A DNA stretch of 32,427 nucleotides, taken from Pavlovales sp. CCMP2436. Taxonomy: Eukaryota; Haptophyta; Pavlovophyceae; Pavlovales. The translations under genes and the position numbers were made by a program. This document shows, in pieces, positions 1-8,315 of this stretch. The DNA is taken from assembly GCA_026770615.1 (NCBI GenBank), contig MU631362.1, forward strand, positions 137,160 to 169,586, in the 5' to 3' direction. Every line of letters begins with the position of its first letter. The first letter of the stretch is position 1. The notes under the pieces are model-generated. The model saw nothing but the letters and a program-made list of their open reading frames with translations. It was not told the DNA's origin and did no database searches.

Positions 1-358
1 GGGGGGGGGGTTGACGTACGATGACGTACGACGTCGCCAGCCCGAGCTCGCGCGCGAGCACCGCCGCCTCCAACTCGGAGAGCTCCACTACACCGTCTGC
101 GCGCTGAAAGTGGAACCCCAGCGCCTGGTGCTGCGCCGTGTGCCGCGCGAGCACGTCCGCGGCCACTAGCTCGGCGGCGTCTGCGCCAAGCGCGCACAGG
201 CGCGTATGGTCGCGCGCGCGGCCGCCGGCGCCGGTGCTCCCGGCCGCGAAGAAGGCGGAGCGCGGCAGCGCGCGCCCCGCTTCGGTGGCCGGCGGGCGTG
301 TCGGGAGAAGTGCTCCTCTCCAACACAACACGGCGGGCCATAGCAGGGCGAGGGCCAT
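1..358 (-). CDS. Partial gene for a secreted or membrane-entering protein, 5' end only
   Basis: A minus-strand reading frame opens at ATG 358-356 and stays open to the window edge. It begins MALALLWPAVLCWRG, a hydrophobic signal-peptide-like start, and continues with Ala/Arg/Glu-rich sequence that ends in a well-formed stretch around ELEAAVLARELGLATSYVIV. Codons are GC-rich at the third position, as in the other genes here. Near the edge the minus strand reads GTACGT (20-15), which could be a 5' splice site, so the exon may end around 21 and the last few translated residues before the terminal poly-C may be intron. It is divergent from the ORF starting at 551. I do not recognise the family, and the product cannot be named from this exon alone. 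Confidence 0.45.
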   Translation of the reverse strand, partial: MALALLWPAVLCWRGALLPTRPPATEAGRALPRSAFFAAGSTGAGGRARDHTRLCALGADAAELVAADVLARHTAQHQALGFHFQRADGVVELSELEAAVLARELGLATSYVIVRQPPP

Positions 359-550
359 GTTTCGCGTGTTTAGCAGAGCAGCCGGGCGGCCATCGTGCGC
401 TTCCCTACTTACTGTAACTAACAGTGGCAGATTCACTCAGCATGGCGGATCACTCTTCGGCCACTCCGCGACTCCGCCCATGCTCCTTGTGCTCACTCGC
501 CAGGAATAGGACGCAAAGCTGAGCCCCAGAGTCACTCTGCCCATCAGCTG
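359..550. promoter_or_regulatory. Intergenic space between divergent starts, presumed shared promoter region
   Basis: This 192-bp interval separates the minus-strand start at 358 and the plus-strand start at 551. I see no TATA box. A 14-bp direct repeat, ATGCTCCTTGTGCT, occurs at 480-493 and again at the start codon of the next gene (551-564), so there has been a small local duplication. The promoter role is inferred only from gene orientation. Confidence 0.25.
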
Positions 551-1315
551 ATGCTCCTTGTGCTACTCCTTGCGGCGCTCGCCTGCGGCGGGGCGCAGCC
601 CTTCCCTGGCCAGTGGAGGAAGGGCAAGGGGCGGGGCAAGGGCAAGGGCAAGGCCACCGTGCTCCCGCCGGCCAACCAGACAGCGCCCTGCCCGCCCAGA
701 GGCTATTCCACCCACTCCCAGCCACCGCGCAAGTTCGAATTCCCGTCGCGCGCGTCGCTGCACAGCGCGGGCGCGGCCGAGCACATGTCCCTCAGCCGGC
801 TGCTTTCCCGGGTGAAGGTTGCAAACTACACGATCGCGTTTACGAGCTACGCCGCCGGCGAGCCCTACCTCGCGACGCAGTCGCTGCACGTGCGCACTGC
901 CAGACAGGTGGCTGGCATCGATCTCACCTTCCCGTGGACCAAAAAGGAGCTGATGGCGACCAAGTGGGGCCAGACCGTGCTGCGCAGGTTTTATGGCACG
1001 TTTACAAAACACGGCCGCTGGGTGTGGAAGCCCTACGTGATCTGGCACGCACTCAGCCTGCTCAAAGATGGCGACTTTGTTATATACCTGGACGCCTCCC
1101 GCTTCTTCAAGAAGGGCTTCGAGCATAGCGTTATCCCGCTCACCAACTGGCTCCACGCTAACCGGCGCGGCAACGTCGACAGGAGCCGGCTCGCGTTCGG
1201 GATGGTCCCGGGCCTCCGGCTCAAGGAGAGAAATCGCTCTCGCTGGAAATCGTGCGGGCCAAGCCAAGCCGCAGCCCGACTCTGGCTGAGCCACAGACTT
1301 AGCTTCGGCGCTTAG
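551..1315 (+). CDS. Secretory-pathway glycosyltransferase-like protein, C-terminus doubtful
   Basis: A 254-residue ORF. Residues 1-16 (MLLVLLLAALACGGAQ) are a clear signal peptide. Residues 21-36 are Lys/Gly-rich. Residues 91-220 look like a folded domain: YTIAFTSYAAGEPY at 93-106, VWKPYVIWHAL at 158-168 and DGDFVIYLDAS at 173-183. The pair 'W-K-P-x-x-I ... D-G-D-x-x-x-Y-x-D' recurs in eukaryotic and large-virus proteins annotated as glycosyltransferases, where the aspartates would contact a nucleotide-sugar and metal. That link is from memory and untested. After about residue 225 the sequence turns Arg/Ser-rich and loses domain character, and the stop overlaps the stop of a cullin fragment on the other strand. 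Either a splice site was missed or the 3' end is rearranged. The start was chosen because it gives the signal peptide. Confidence 0.5.
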   Translation: MLLVLLLAALACGGAQPFPGQWRKGKGRGKGKGKATVLPPANQTAPCPPRGYSTHSQPPRKFEFPSRASLHSAGAAEHMSLSRLLSRVKVANYTIAFTSYAAGEPYLATQSLHVRTARQVAGIDLTFPWTKKELMATKWGQTVLRRFYGTFTKHGRWVWKPYVIWHALSLLKDGDFVIYLDASRFFKKGFEHSVIPLTNWLHANRRGNVDRSRLAFGMVPGLRLKERNRSRWKSCGPSQAAARLWLSHRLSFGA

Positions 1316-1380
1316 GCGAGGTACTTGTACACGTTGGACTTGGTCGCGTCGCGCTCAAGGTACTCGCGCGCGATGAGGTC
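1312..1380 (-). pseudogene. Orphan 3' exon encoding a cullin C-terminus
   Basis: Read on the minus strand, after an acceptor-like ATGAACAG ending at 1381, the frame gives DLIAREYLERDATKSNVYKY-LA and then stop (TAA, 1314-1312). Cullins (E3 ubiquitin ligase scaffolds) end in a winged-helix tail of this form: I/L-I-x-R-E-Y-L-x-R ... Y-x-Y-L/V-A-stop. Length, spacing and the terminal Y-L-A all fit. No other cullin exon is visible upstream on the minus strand: 1440-2400 is occupied by a plus-strand gene with strong coding character. It is either the last exon of a gene with a very long first-neighbour intron or, more simply, a stranded fragment. The upstream DNA is (TAA)n-rich with a weak pyrimidine tract. 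Confidence 0.5.
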
Positions 1381-1418
1381 CTGTTCATAATTTATTTTAA
1401 ATGTAATAATAGCAAAAC

Positions 1419-1446
1419 TAATAATAATAATAATAATAATAATAAT
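1419..1446. repeat. (TAA)n microsatellite
   Basis: A run of about nine AAT/TAA units just 5' (minus-strand sense) of the cullin exon. Confidence 0.9.
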
Positions 1447-1556
1447 TGGCTTAGCAGAGTGCGGCAGAAGACTCGCGTTCACACACAGACGAGATCGGAC
1501 AGACATAGAGAGAGAGAAGTGGTGATGGCGCATTCTTGATTCAGTACGCGCTCGTG

Positions 1557-2395
1557 ATGGTGTGGATCCTCGATACGGCCTCGGACCTGGATATCAAGGA
1601 GTGGGCGAAGCTCAGGCCGTCGCTCGGCTCAGACCAGCTCCTGCCCCCCGGCTCGGCCACCGCGCGCCTGCCCCTGCCGCCACGCGCGAGCGCAGCGGCT
1701 GGCTCGTCGACGGCGCGCGAGCGCTTCGACGGTCGGCCGCCATCGCACGCGCGCGTGTTCGACGGCAGCGCCGGCGGGGTGAGCGCGAGCATCGATGATA
1801 TCCCTTCGACCGCCATGGATGTCATGCAGGCTCGGCAGCGGACGGTGGCGTTCAAGGGGCGCTTCGTGGATTCGCTCGTCAAGGGGCGGATGCAGTCGCG
1901 CCGTTCAGTGGAGCAGCAGGCACAGATCGAGGACCTGCTCGCACGCCTGTCCAACGTGCACCACGACCGGGACCTGCGCAGAGATGAGATCGAGCGGGAG
2001 ACGAGGCGCACGCAGAGCGACAACGACATGGAGAGGGCGGCGATGGCCGATGCGCTGTCCAAGCGCGATGTGAGTTGCTCCAAGCCTTCCTGCTATCTGA
2101 CCCCCCCCCCCCCCCCAACCCCAACCCTACTGCCTGTCACCTATCTACCACTTCGGTGTTCGCCACGTCGCCCTCGCCTTCGCCTTGATCCAATGGGATA
2201 TTAGAAAACTGATTTTTAAGATCCCCTTGCCTGATCTTGCCCTCGCCCCGTGCCCGCCCCTAGGCCAAGACGGCTGCTTCATTGGCACGGAGGGATTCGC
2301 TCGAGCTCGAATTGGCAGAGGCGCGGGCGGCACTGGTGAAGCAGGGCGAGGCGGCGGCGGCTGCAGAACTGGACGCGAGGTTCGTCGCTTCGTAG
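1557..2395 (+). CDS. Two-exon gene for an Arg/Glu-rich coiled-coil protein
   Basis: Exon 1 is 1557-2069 and exon 2 is 2264-2395. The intron (2070-2263) has GTGAGT at its 5' end and a pyrimidine-rich CCCGCCCCTAG at its 3' end, and it falls between codons. The joined protein is about 214 residues. It has an N-terminal stretch (MVWILDTASDLDIKEWAKL), a low-complexity Pro/Ala/Ser middle, then a long charged segment rich in Arg, Glu, Gln and Ala (from MDVMQARQRTVAF on), continued in exon 2 by SLELELAEARAALVKQGEA. This is typical of a coiled coil, perhaps a cytoskeletal or basal-body protein, but I recognise no family. An acceptor-like TTCTTGATTCAG lies just before 1540, so the gene may have an earlier exon and the ATG at 1557 may be internal. 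The stop at 2393-2395 could be avoided by a weak donor at 2379. Confidence 0.5.
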
Positions 2396-2937
2396 TGTTT
2401 GGTTTATGTCCTATGTTTCTCTGTGTGATGTGTGCAGCACCATGTGTGTTAGATAGGACATCCAGTTTGTGGCGGAGAAGTATACTACATACTCCACCAA
2501 ATTTGAAATCTCCCATGCATTCTGTGCTGCGTTTCGCTACCTACAGCTTCTCGCGAGAGGTAGAAAAAAAAGAAAAAAAGAAAAAGGGGGGGCTCGTGTC
2601 CCTGCTGGAGCCTTTTTAATAATAGTTCCTTTAACGTCCCTCGACTTGCAGCCCGAACGCGTACGGGCATGATATGGGAGGGCCAGCGCATCGGTCGTCT
2701 CATGCGCTATCTTACCCTCCGCGTCGTCTCTCCGCCACGAACTTGCCAGGACCCTATTTTTGGTTAATCCCTCGCCGGTGAGGGATAAACCAGAGCGATT
2801 TTTATTACGAATAACCCCCAACTGTAAACTGTTTATTATTTCATATCCTAGGAACCGAGACCTGGCTCGAACAGAGCACTGAATTCCCGCTTTGGATGTA
2901 ATTCCAAAGCATTAAGATCGAGTTTAAAACATCGGCG
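2396..2937. other. Intergenic, no supported gene
   Basis: Contains an A-rich tract (about 2560-2586). A short segment at 2636-2670 is similar to the inverted sequence at 31265-31310. A short open stretch at 2470-2567 looks mildly codon-like but has no start or splice support. Confidence 0.5.
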
Positions 2938-4304
2938 ATGTCAGCAGCCTGCTGCCCGCGCTCGGCGAAGGCACGGGCAGGTCTGGTATTGATATGCCTC
3001 TCGCCCGCGCTCGGCCTAAGGCTCGGCCCGGTGCCGCATACACGCGCGCCGCACGTACGCTCGTGTCGGCGGGTGCGGATGCACACAGTGGATGCAAGCG
3101 TGGCGTCAGTCGTGGCGATCGAGCTCAGCCGCGCGCACGAGGCCACGTTGCAGCGCCTCGTAGACACGCTCGGCATGGAGCACGTCGAATTCGCTGAGCG
3201 ATACGAGTGCGATCGCTACGACCAGGGCGGGTTCGCAGGGGCTGTGCGCTCGTACGAGGCGCCGCGCTCAAACGTGGCGTGGTGCGTGTATAAATATCTA
3301 GATTAACGTCCGTCACCTAACAGGTCTCCACCGGACCTAAGCGTTGAGAACACTCGGATCAAGGGACCTTAGCAGATCACACGGATACCATCCCCACCGC
3401 TAAGGCTGATCAGGCACACAACAGTCGACGACTCTCTGACTGACGCGCTGACCGGCCGCTGCTGCGTCTCGCTCGTCACCAGGTGCTCTGGGCTCGCCCT
3501 CTGCGGCGCCGATGGATCGAGCCTCCACGCGATCACCGCCTGGAACACACCCACCGTTGACGTGCCAGCCCTGCGGACGAGACTCGGCATCTCGGACGGC
3601 ATGATCGACCTCTTGATCGACTATCTGCCTCGGCTGAACGGCGGCTACGAGGCGTGCGGCACAGACGGCAGTTTCCCCGAGCCGGACTCGCGCGGCGCAT
3701 TCGCGCAAGCGGGCGTGCGCTCTGCCTACGACAAGGCTTTCTTCACGCGGGAGGCGCGCGAATGGCACGCGGCGGTCAGCGCGAGCGCAGGCGCAGAGCG
3801 GGTAAGTCCAGATCCCGAGTCGAGCCGCGTCGCGGGGCGGCGGCAGTTTGGCGAGTCGGCAGGTCTGCTAATAGTATTCGTATTAGTTATCATATTAGTT
3901 CATTTACAGTAATATGATACCAACTAATTATTCGTATGATTTATTCGTTCATTTAAATATCGGCAGGCGTCAGCTACGGCCCGCTGCTGCTTTCACTTCG
4001 GCTGCCGCTGACGGACGCCGGGGCCGAGGTCGCGGTGCGCGCGCTCGAGCACGGCGCTGGGCAGTGGCTGCGGTGGATGGCGGACCCCGCCAGGAGTTCC
4101 TGGATGTCCAATCGGATGCAGTACGATCGCGACTGTCAAGTTCGGCAATCTGTGTACCGCGCGGAGGCCGCCGCATTCGAAGGCCGGTTCGGCGAGTGGG
4201 GCCTCGCTCTGGCGGCGGCGAACGCGGGGCGGCACGATCAGGCTGGTCACAACACGCTCGGCCTTGGCCTAGGAATTGTGGATGACTCGGATGGCCGCGA
4301 CTGA
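2938..4304 (+). CDS. Three-exon gene, possibly red chlorophyll catabolite reductase-like plastid protein
   Basis: Exons 2938-3281, 3483-3805 (approximate end) and 3967-4304 give about 334 residues. The N-terminus has a hydrophobic run (AGLVLICLSPALGLRLG, about residues 14-30) followed by basic sequence, as in a bipartite plastid presequence. Exon 2 contains the ordered blocks ITAWNTPTVDVPALRTRLGI and IDLLIDYLPRLNGGYEA, then FPEPDSRGAF. Exon 3 has MQYDRDCQVRQSVYRAEAAAFE. The 'D-x-P-x-L ... D-x-L-P-R' pattern reminded me of red chlorophyll catabolite reductase and related bilin-reductase folds, but this is weak. Intron 1 joins the frame perfectly (phase 2, across a Trp codon). For intron 2 the strong GTAAGT at 3802 shifts the frame; GTCCAG at 3806 keeps it. 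So either a weak donor is used or the gene carries a frame defect. Confidence 0.5.
3282..3482 (+). mobile_element. Introner-like repeated spliceosomal intron
   Basis: This 201-nt GT-AG intron starts GTGCGTGTATAAATATC and ends CTCGCTCGTCACCAG. Its body (AACGTCCGTC, CAGGTCTCCACCGGAC, GCGTTGAGAACACTCGGATC, GATACCATCCCCACC, GACGACTCTCTGACTGA) recurs at 18541-18760 and, in part, at 14006-14125 and 17309-17385. GGTGC flanks both ends (3281-3285 and 3482-3486), compatible with a 5-bp target duplication that also supplies the splice junctions. Removing the element restores a continuous reading frame. Confidence 0.65.
3883..3927. repeat. AT-rich inverted repeat inside intron 2
   Basis: TTAGTTATCATATTA at 3883-3897 pairs with TAATATGATACCAACTAA at 3910-3927 (imperfect). 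It lies wholly within the last intron of the preceding gene and may be a small insertion. Confidence 0.6.
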
Positions 4305-4413
4305 TGATCGATCGCCACATATCTATCAGGCCAGGCGGCAGAGAAGTGTGCGCGTGGGCTTGTCAGTTGCCCGCCGCCCGCCGGTCTGCTGCTAATAACC
4401 AATTGCTTCATTC

Positions 4414-4446
4414 CCAGCACTGTCAGTGCCAGTGACAGTGTCACTG
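4414..4446. repeat. Short CACTGTCA palindromic cluster
   Basis: Alternating CACTGTCA and TGACAGTG units can fold into a hairpin. It lies directly before a copy of the CTGGGGCGCAG repeat family. Confidence 0.5.
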
Positions 4447-4742
4447 TCATGTTATGTTATGTTCTGTTATGATGCCACTTCTACCGCCTGGGGCGCAGTC
4501 TCTGCGTCCAGGTGGCCCCGGGTGTCAGCGTCTGAGCGTCACTCTGTTGAGTTCCAGCGTCACCTTGCGGTGATACCAAAACGCCGACTGAGCTCCGAAG
4601 CAGGCGATTTCGGTTCGGGTTTGGTTAAAGATAGGTTCCACTGCGGTGTCTCGCCCCACGCAGCGACACAGTCCACATCGATCGCGCCGCCTAACTGTAA
4701 GTCATCGGGGAGCCCATTGCAATGCCGAAGCATGCCATGCAA
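4443..4742 (+). repeat. Dispersed repeat, CTGGGGCGCAG family, copy 1
   Basis: About 300 bp starting near TGTTATGATGCCACTTCTACC and running through CCTGGGGCGCAGTCTCTGCG, AGCGTCACTCTGTTGAGTTC and CCGACTGAGCTCCGAAGCAG. Other copies: 9500-9870 (+), 10680-11010 (-) and 12405-12605 (-). Short ORFs across it are not conserved between copies, so it is treated as non-coding. Confidence 0.8.
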
Positions 4743-4830
4743 CTAGTTTAACTAGTTACATGACTAGATGGAAAATAATAAAATAATAATATTAGTTGGA
4801 CTGCAATGTTCAAGTGAACGAATAAAGTTA

Positions 4831-4890
4831 CCGGAGGTCGCGGGCAATAAGAAAGGCGATTTTGAAACTGAGGCTCAGGTTCTTAGCAAA
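4831..4890 (+). mobile_element. Truncated end of the CAGGGGATCGCGGGC inverted-repeat transposon
   Basis: After TA at 4829-4830 it reads CGGAGGTCGCGGGCAATAAG and then the conserved subterminal ACTGAGGCTCAG and TTCTTAGCAAA. No matching right end is nearby, so this is a half copy. Confidence 0.7.
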
Positions 4891-5011
4891 CACCCCAGTA
4901 AAACCTCAATGGGATCTAATCAGTAAAAGAATAACCATTGGGAATCGTAACAGCTGTCTATCCTAACAGTTAGAACCGTCTTGCAAGAATCTATATAATT
5001 TGCTAAAATCG

Positions 5012-5041
5012 AGGGGCTAAAATTCTTATAGGTTAGCCCCT
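5012..5041. repeat. Perfect 9-bp-stem hairpin
   Basis: AGGGGCTAA (5012-5020) and TTAGCCCCT (5033-5041) are exact inverted copies around a 12-nt AT-rich loop. It could be a terminator-like or transposon-end structure; nothing nearby tells which. Confidence 0.6.
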
Positions 5042-5321
5042 AAATAAACTTAGCATCAACTAGGTTTTTAAAATTATAGCGGGCACGTACGCTCGAGGTT
5101 ATGCCCGGAAACTTGACGGCCGCGCCGCGCGTCCGCGGCTTACACCGGGACTCGCACTCCAGGGGGGCCGGGGAGTCGTCGCGCGCCTCATAGGCGAGCC
5201 GTGTGCTCTTCTCTTCCGAAGACCCGCCTGATCGCACCCCGTCCCACGCGAACGAGGGCGTAACGGTCGCACCTGCGCGCCTCAAAGTCGACACGGTGCG
5301 CTTGGGGAGCACCCCCGGCAA
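5040..5321 (-). CDS. Uncertain 93-residue ORF or gene fragment
   Basis: A GC-rich block (about 5080-5400) stands out against AT-rich flanks. The minus-strand frame gives a Ser/Arg/Glu protein without a recognisable domain (contains VTPSFAWDGVRSGG and LAYEARDDSPAPLE). The composition jump suggests a gene fragment or exon rather than intergenic DNA, but no splice sites, homologues or start support it. It may be non-coding. Confidence 0.2.
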   Translation of the reverse strand: MPGVLPKRTVSTLRRAGATVTPSFAWDGVRSGGSSEEKSTRLAYEARDDSPAPLECESRCKPRTRGAAVKFPGITSSVRARYNFKNLVDAKFI

Positions 5322-6227
5322 GCACTAGGCCCGCCTTTACACCAGCGGTACCACCTCCGGGCGTGGCGCGGCTGGGTTTCGAGACCCCGCGGCATGGACG
5401 GCCGGGTTCTCAAATGAAAAATCGCCATTTTTGAATGTATTTATTTATCTATTTACGTGACCACTCAATTTTTATTCTCAGTGGGCACTTGTCAGCTGGC
5501 CAAATGTGCCCCAGGTCCCAGGCGACTGGCCCTAACTTTTCAGCCCCCCCCCCCCCCCCCTCGGCGGGGTACGTCGAGAAGGCCCCAATACGTAGCGGGA
5601 AGACCAGTAAACCAACATTATGAGCAGGGGAGTAGGTGGAATGCTGATATTCGCCCACCCTGCAGAACGCGCTAAGCGTCAAACGCCGGACGTCGTTCCG
5701 CCTCTGATTAAATGTGGAGCGAGGGGGGTTCGTCTGCCTATCAAAAAGGATATAAAGTAGACCAAGGTTGAGCTCACGGAAAATCAAAACTGGGCTCGTC
5801 CCGTCGGCGTGCATTTGCAATTAACAAATCTACTTGATTGGATGGTATGCAATTGATGGAAAGGGCGGTCCGACAGCTGAGTCGGTCTGATAATAAGTCA
5901 AATTGATCTTTGACGCTATGGCACCCCTCCCCCGCTCGTCCCGTTGCCTCGGCACACCCGCAGCCTCACCCGCATAGCTTCGCTGCAGCCTTCACCATGC
6001 TCCTCCTTGCAGCTTTCGCTCTGTTTTCGCCGCGCAGTCTTCGCCAATAGCCACCGACGCCATGACCACTCACCGCAGAGTTCGCCGTTGGCCCCGCCGC
6101 TTCGCCGTCGCCTTCCGCCGCCCGCCCGCCAACTGTCAATCTCGCCCGCAATCGCGAGCCCGCCTTCGGCTGGTGATGCAACCGCGCTGGAGGCTTCTGG
6201 TGTACTATCTGATGAGCTGACAGATGG
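5322..6227. other. No supported gene
   Basis: Contains a poly-C tract near 5544-5561. The GC-rich Ser/Pro/Arg frames between 5940 and 6220 occur on both strands equally and show no domain. No RNA gene was recognised. Confidence 0.5.
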
Positions 6228-6588
6228 GGTCGAAATCCGAATTAGTGGCGCGATTCCGCACTGAGGAGGGGGAAAAGCTGTGGGCGGGACGAGGAGATAG
6301 ACATTGTTCAACCCTGCGCGCTACGTGTCAATAGCTATTGTCGAATAGAGCCCTCCTCGACGGTTGGAGCCCACCTCGTGTGCCTCTGGGGTCGACAACA
6401 TACTAAAGGTAACTAACATTTCCGATTCTCAGCGTTCGGAAGCGAAAATGCGCCGCCCCATTCACGAATCCGCAACTAACTTTTGTGTACCACCTCCAGT
6501 TCGTGAGTTGCTCCGGAGGATTTTCACCGGATTCTTTCGCAATTTCCCCCCGGACTGGCCACTACTAATTGTAATTCGGATTTCGACC
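6228..6588. mobile_element. Non-autonomous TIR transposon with 6-bp target duplication, copy 1
   Basis: The ends are GGTCGAAATCCGAATTA and TAATTCGGATTTCGACC, perfect inverted repeats. The flanks carry AGATGG at 6222-6227 and 6589-6594. The 361-bp body has no transposase ORF. A diverged copy lies in the opposite orientation at 22622-23053 and shares GATAGACATTGTTC-like, GTCGACAACA, GATTCTCAGCG and CCGGAGGA blocks along its length. The superfamily is not assignable from a 6-bp duplication alone. Confidence 0.8.
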
Positions 6589-6876
6589 AGATGGCGTGCG
6601 GGCAAACTCAAGCAATTAGTTGTAAGTAGTAATAACACGTGACTCGAAAGACTGTTCAGCTCGGCCGCGCCGGCTATATAAACGCCTTTTCCCTGAGAGA
6701 GGGCCCTCTGGCGGCGCTCGCCCCTGGCTCTCGGCTCCTGCCGCCCGCGGACGAGCGGCGGCGGCGGCGCGGGGGGGGGGGTGGTTCAAGCTGCGTCTGT
6801 CATCTTTACTCAGCCTGAGGCGGACACGGCACGACGGTGCCCATGCGAGGGGCGATAGCACGAGCATCGGCCTGGC
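6589..6876. other. GC-rich spacer, no supported gene
   Basis: Includes a TATA-like GGCTATATAAACGCC at about 6671-6685 and a poly-G run at 6771-6781. No gene starts sensibly downstream of the TATA-like site on the plus strand, and L17 is on the other strand, so I give it no role. Confidence 0.4.
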
Positions 6877-7308
6877 TCACGCCGGTCCGCGGCGCGCTTT
6901 CTTGTAGAGCCGCACCGGGATGCCGTCAATCAAGTCTGTTTCACCAGCCAGCGTCGATTCCCAGCCGAGGTACTCGACGAACGCCATCGGCGCATTATCG
7001 CCATGGCGCGGCGCGGTACGCAGCACGCGAGTGTAGCCGCCGTTGCGCTCAGCGAACCGAGGCGCAAGCTGTTCGAAGAGCTTGTCATGCGCATCCTTTG
7101 TGCGCAGGATGGCTCTTGCCCGCACGTGCGCGGCCTGGGACGCCTCCTTGCCCATCGTGATCACCTTGTCCGCTATCCGCTTCAGCTCCTTGGCCTTTGC
7201 GACGGTCGTCTTGATCCGCTCGTGCGTGATCAGCGCGTCGACCATGTTGCGGAGGATAGCCCAGCGGTGCTTGTGGCCCGAGCCGAACTTCGACCCAATA
7301 AGCGGCAT
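6877..7308 (-). CDS. Ribosomal protein bL17, probably mitochondrial
   Basis: A 143-residue, single-exon gene. Residues 14-43 (HRWAILRNMVDALITHERIK and on through KAKELKR) and 77-115 (LFEQLAPRFAERNGGYTRVL, then GDNAPMAFVEYLG) are the two signature blocks of bacterial-type L17, a large-subunit protein near the peptide exit tunnel. Bacterial L17 is about 116-130 residues; this one has a 28-residue C-terminal extension (residues 116-143: WESTLAGETDLIDGIPVRLY plus a basic tail). Being nuclear and bacterial-type it should act in an organelle ribosome. The lack of a long plastid presequence favours the mitochondrion, but that is inference. The start at 7308 gives MPLIGSKFGSGHKHRW, aligning with the short basic N-terminus of the family. 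A long poly-A/T tract sits 30 bp upstream. Confidence 0.9.
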   Translation of the reverse strand: MPLIGSKFGSGHKHRWAILRNMVDALITHERIKTTVAKAKELKRIADKVITMGKEASQAAHVRARAILRTKDAHDKLFEQLAPRFAERNGGYTRVLRTAPRHGDNAPMAFVEYLGWESTLAGETDLIDGIPVRLYKKARRGPA

Positions 7309-7336
7309 CTCGGTTGCCCCGATCCACGATGGCTTT

Positions 7337-7380
7337 TTGAAAAAAAAAAAGCTTTTTTTTTTTTTTTTTTTTTTTTATAT
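7337..7380. repeat. Poly-A/poly-T tract upstream of L17
   Basis: A(11) followed by GC and T(26) forms an inverted simple-sequence tract directly 5' of the L17 start (minus-strand sense). A retroposed tail or a nucleosome-excluding promoter element are both possible. Confidence 0.7.
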
Positions 7381-7475
7381 AAGTATGAATGAATGTTCGC
7401 GGGCCTGACGCGGTGACGTGGGCACTTTCGGCAACTCGCAACGTGATTTTTGTCAGTAATGGGCCTTCAGCGCAC

Positions 7476-7582
7476 AGGCGCAGCTGAAGGTACCTGCGGG
7501 CACGGCGGATTCACTCGCGAGAGTGACGTCGTTATGAACCGACGTCGACGAGAGGTCGAACGAGCGGAATAAATTACAACAC
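7476..7582 (+). repeat. Dispersed repeat, GAGTGACGTCGTTATGAACC family
   Basis: Shares the order GCGCAGCTGAAG, CACTCGCGAGAGTGACGTCG, TTATGAACCGACG and AATAAATTACAA with 19510-19605 (reverse) and with the two halves interrupted by the introner copy (18500-18540 and 18761-18782). Confidence 0.7.
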
Positions 7583-7740
7583 TATGGGTAAAGAGGGACC
7601 CAGAACGCACGCTAACCACTATCAAACCGCCAACTGGACGTACAACCCCATCCAGGCGAGATACAAGCCACTTCTCAAAGCAGAAGGGGCAACTTTTGAG
7701 AACAAACACGAGAACAACAAACAATGTCTGGACTTAGGGC

Positions 7741-7763
7741 AAACACAAACACACACACACACC
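7741..7763. repeat. (CA)n microsatellite
   Basis: About eight CA units. The ORFs around 7583-7860 are shadows of this simple sequence. Confidence 0.8.
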
Positions 7764-8150
7764 AAAGGAGGGCACGCGTCTCCCTTAAAATGAAACACGA
7801 GAAGCAAAAAGGAGAAAATACCACACGCAGAGCTCGAAACGGGGGCTTTTCACATAACAAATGAATAATAATAATAAATAATATAACATAAAAAAAGTAT
7901 GAATGATTAAGTATGAGTGAGAAGGCGAGACATGCTATGCCAATATCTTTGGTGTAGCCGGCTTTGGTGTGTCAGGGGGGTGCCCCTGGGGTGTGTCGGG
8001 CGTGGCTTGGCTCTGCGTACGCTTGCGTGGCGACAGTGTCAGTGTGTGCAAAAAAAATGTCCACAACGAACCAAAGGCCTCCCATATGTATGTCCCGCTT
8101 CAGAAAAGTACACCAAACATATGGCCGGCTGCTTATTAGATCGAGCCATA

Positions 8151-8315
8151 CATGGAGTCGCGGGCAACAAGACATTGTAACGTTAAGAAACTGAGCCTCG
8201 TTTTGTGTGCCCTTAAATATTAATTTTAATCAAATTAAGCGTGGTTAGTATGTAATTTGCTAAGAATCTGAGCCTCAGTCTCAAAATCACCCATCGTATT
8301 GCCTGCGACCCTCTG
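8151..8315. mobile_element. CAGGGGATCGCGGGC-type inverted-repeat MITE, 165 bp, diverged
   Basis: Flanked by TA (8149-8150 and 8316-8317). The ends CATGGAGTCGCGGGCAACAAG-like and CGTATTGCCTGCGACCCTCTG are inverted, and the subterminal AACTGAGCCTC / GAGCCTCAGT blocks match the other copies. Confidence 0.75.

Noticed and set aside
138..509. 123-residue plus-strand ORF
   Set aside because: It is the antisense shadow of the minus-strand signal-peptide gene at 1-358 and has Ala/Arg/Ser composition without a domain.
563..1294. 243-residue minus-strand ORF
   Set aside because: Antisense to the signal-peptide-bearing ORF 551-1315, which has coherent motifs; the minus frame has none.
2470..2567. Possible third exon of the coiled-coil gene
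   Set aside because: An acceptor-like GTGTGCAG exists at about 2440, but the following frame closes at once; no donor supports continuation.
5080..5400. rRNA or rDNA spacer fragment
   Set aside because: The GC-rich block looked rDNA-like at first, but I found no conserved rRNA core motif.
6671..6685. TATA box
   Set aside because: TATATAAA-like, but there is no supported gene downstream on the plus strand and it lies beyond the 3' end of L17.
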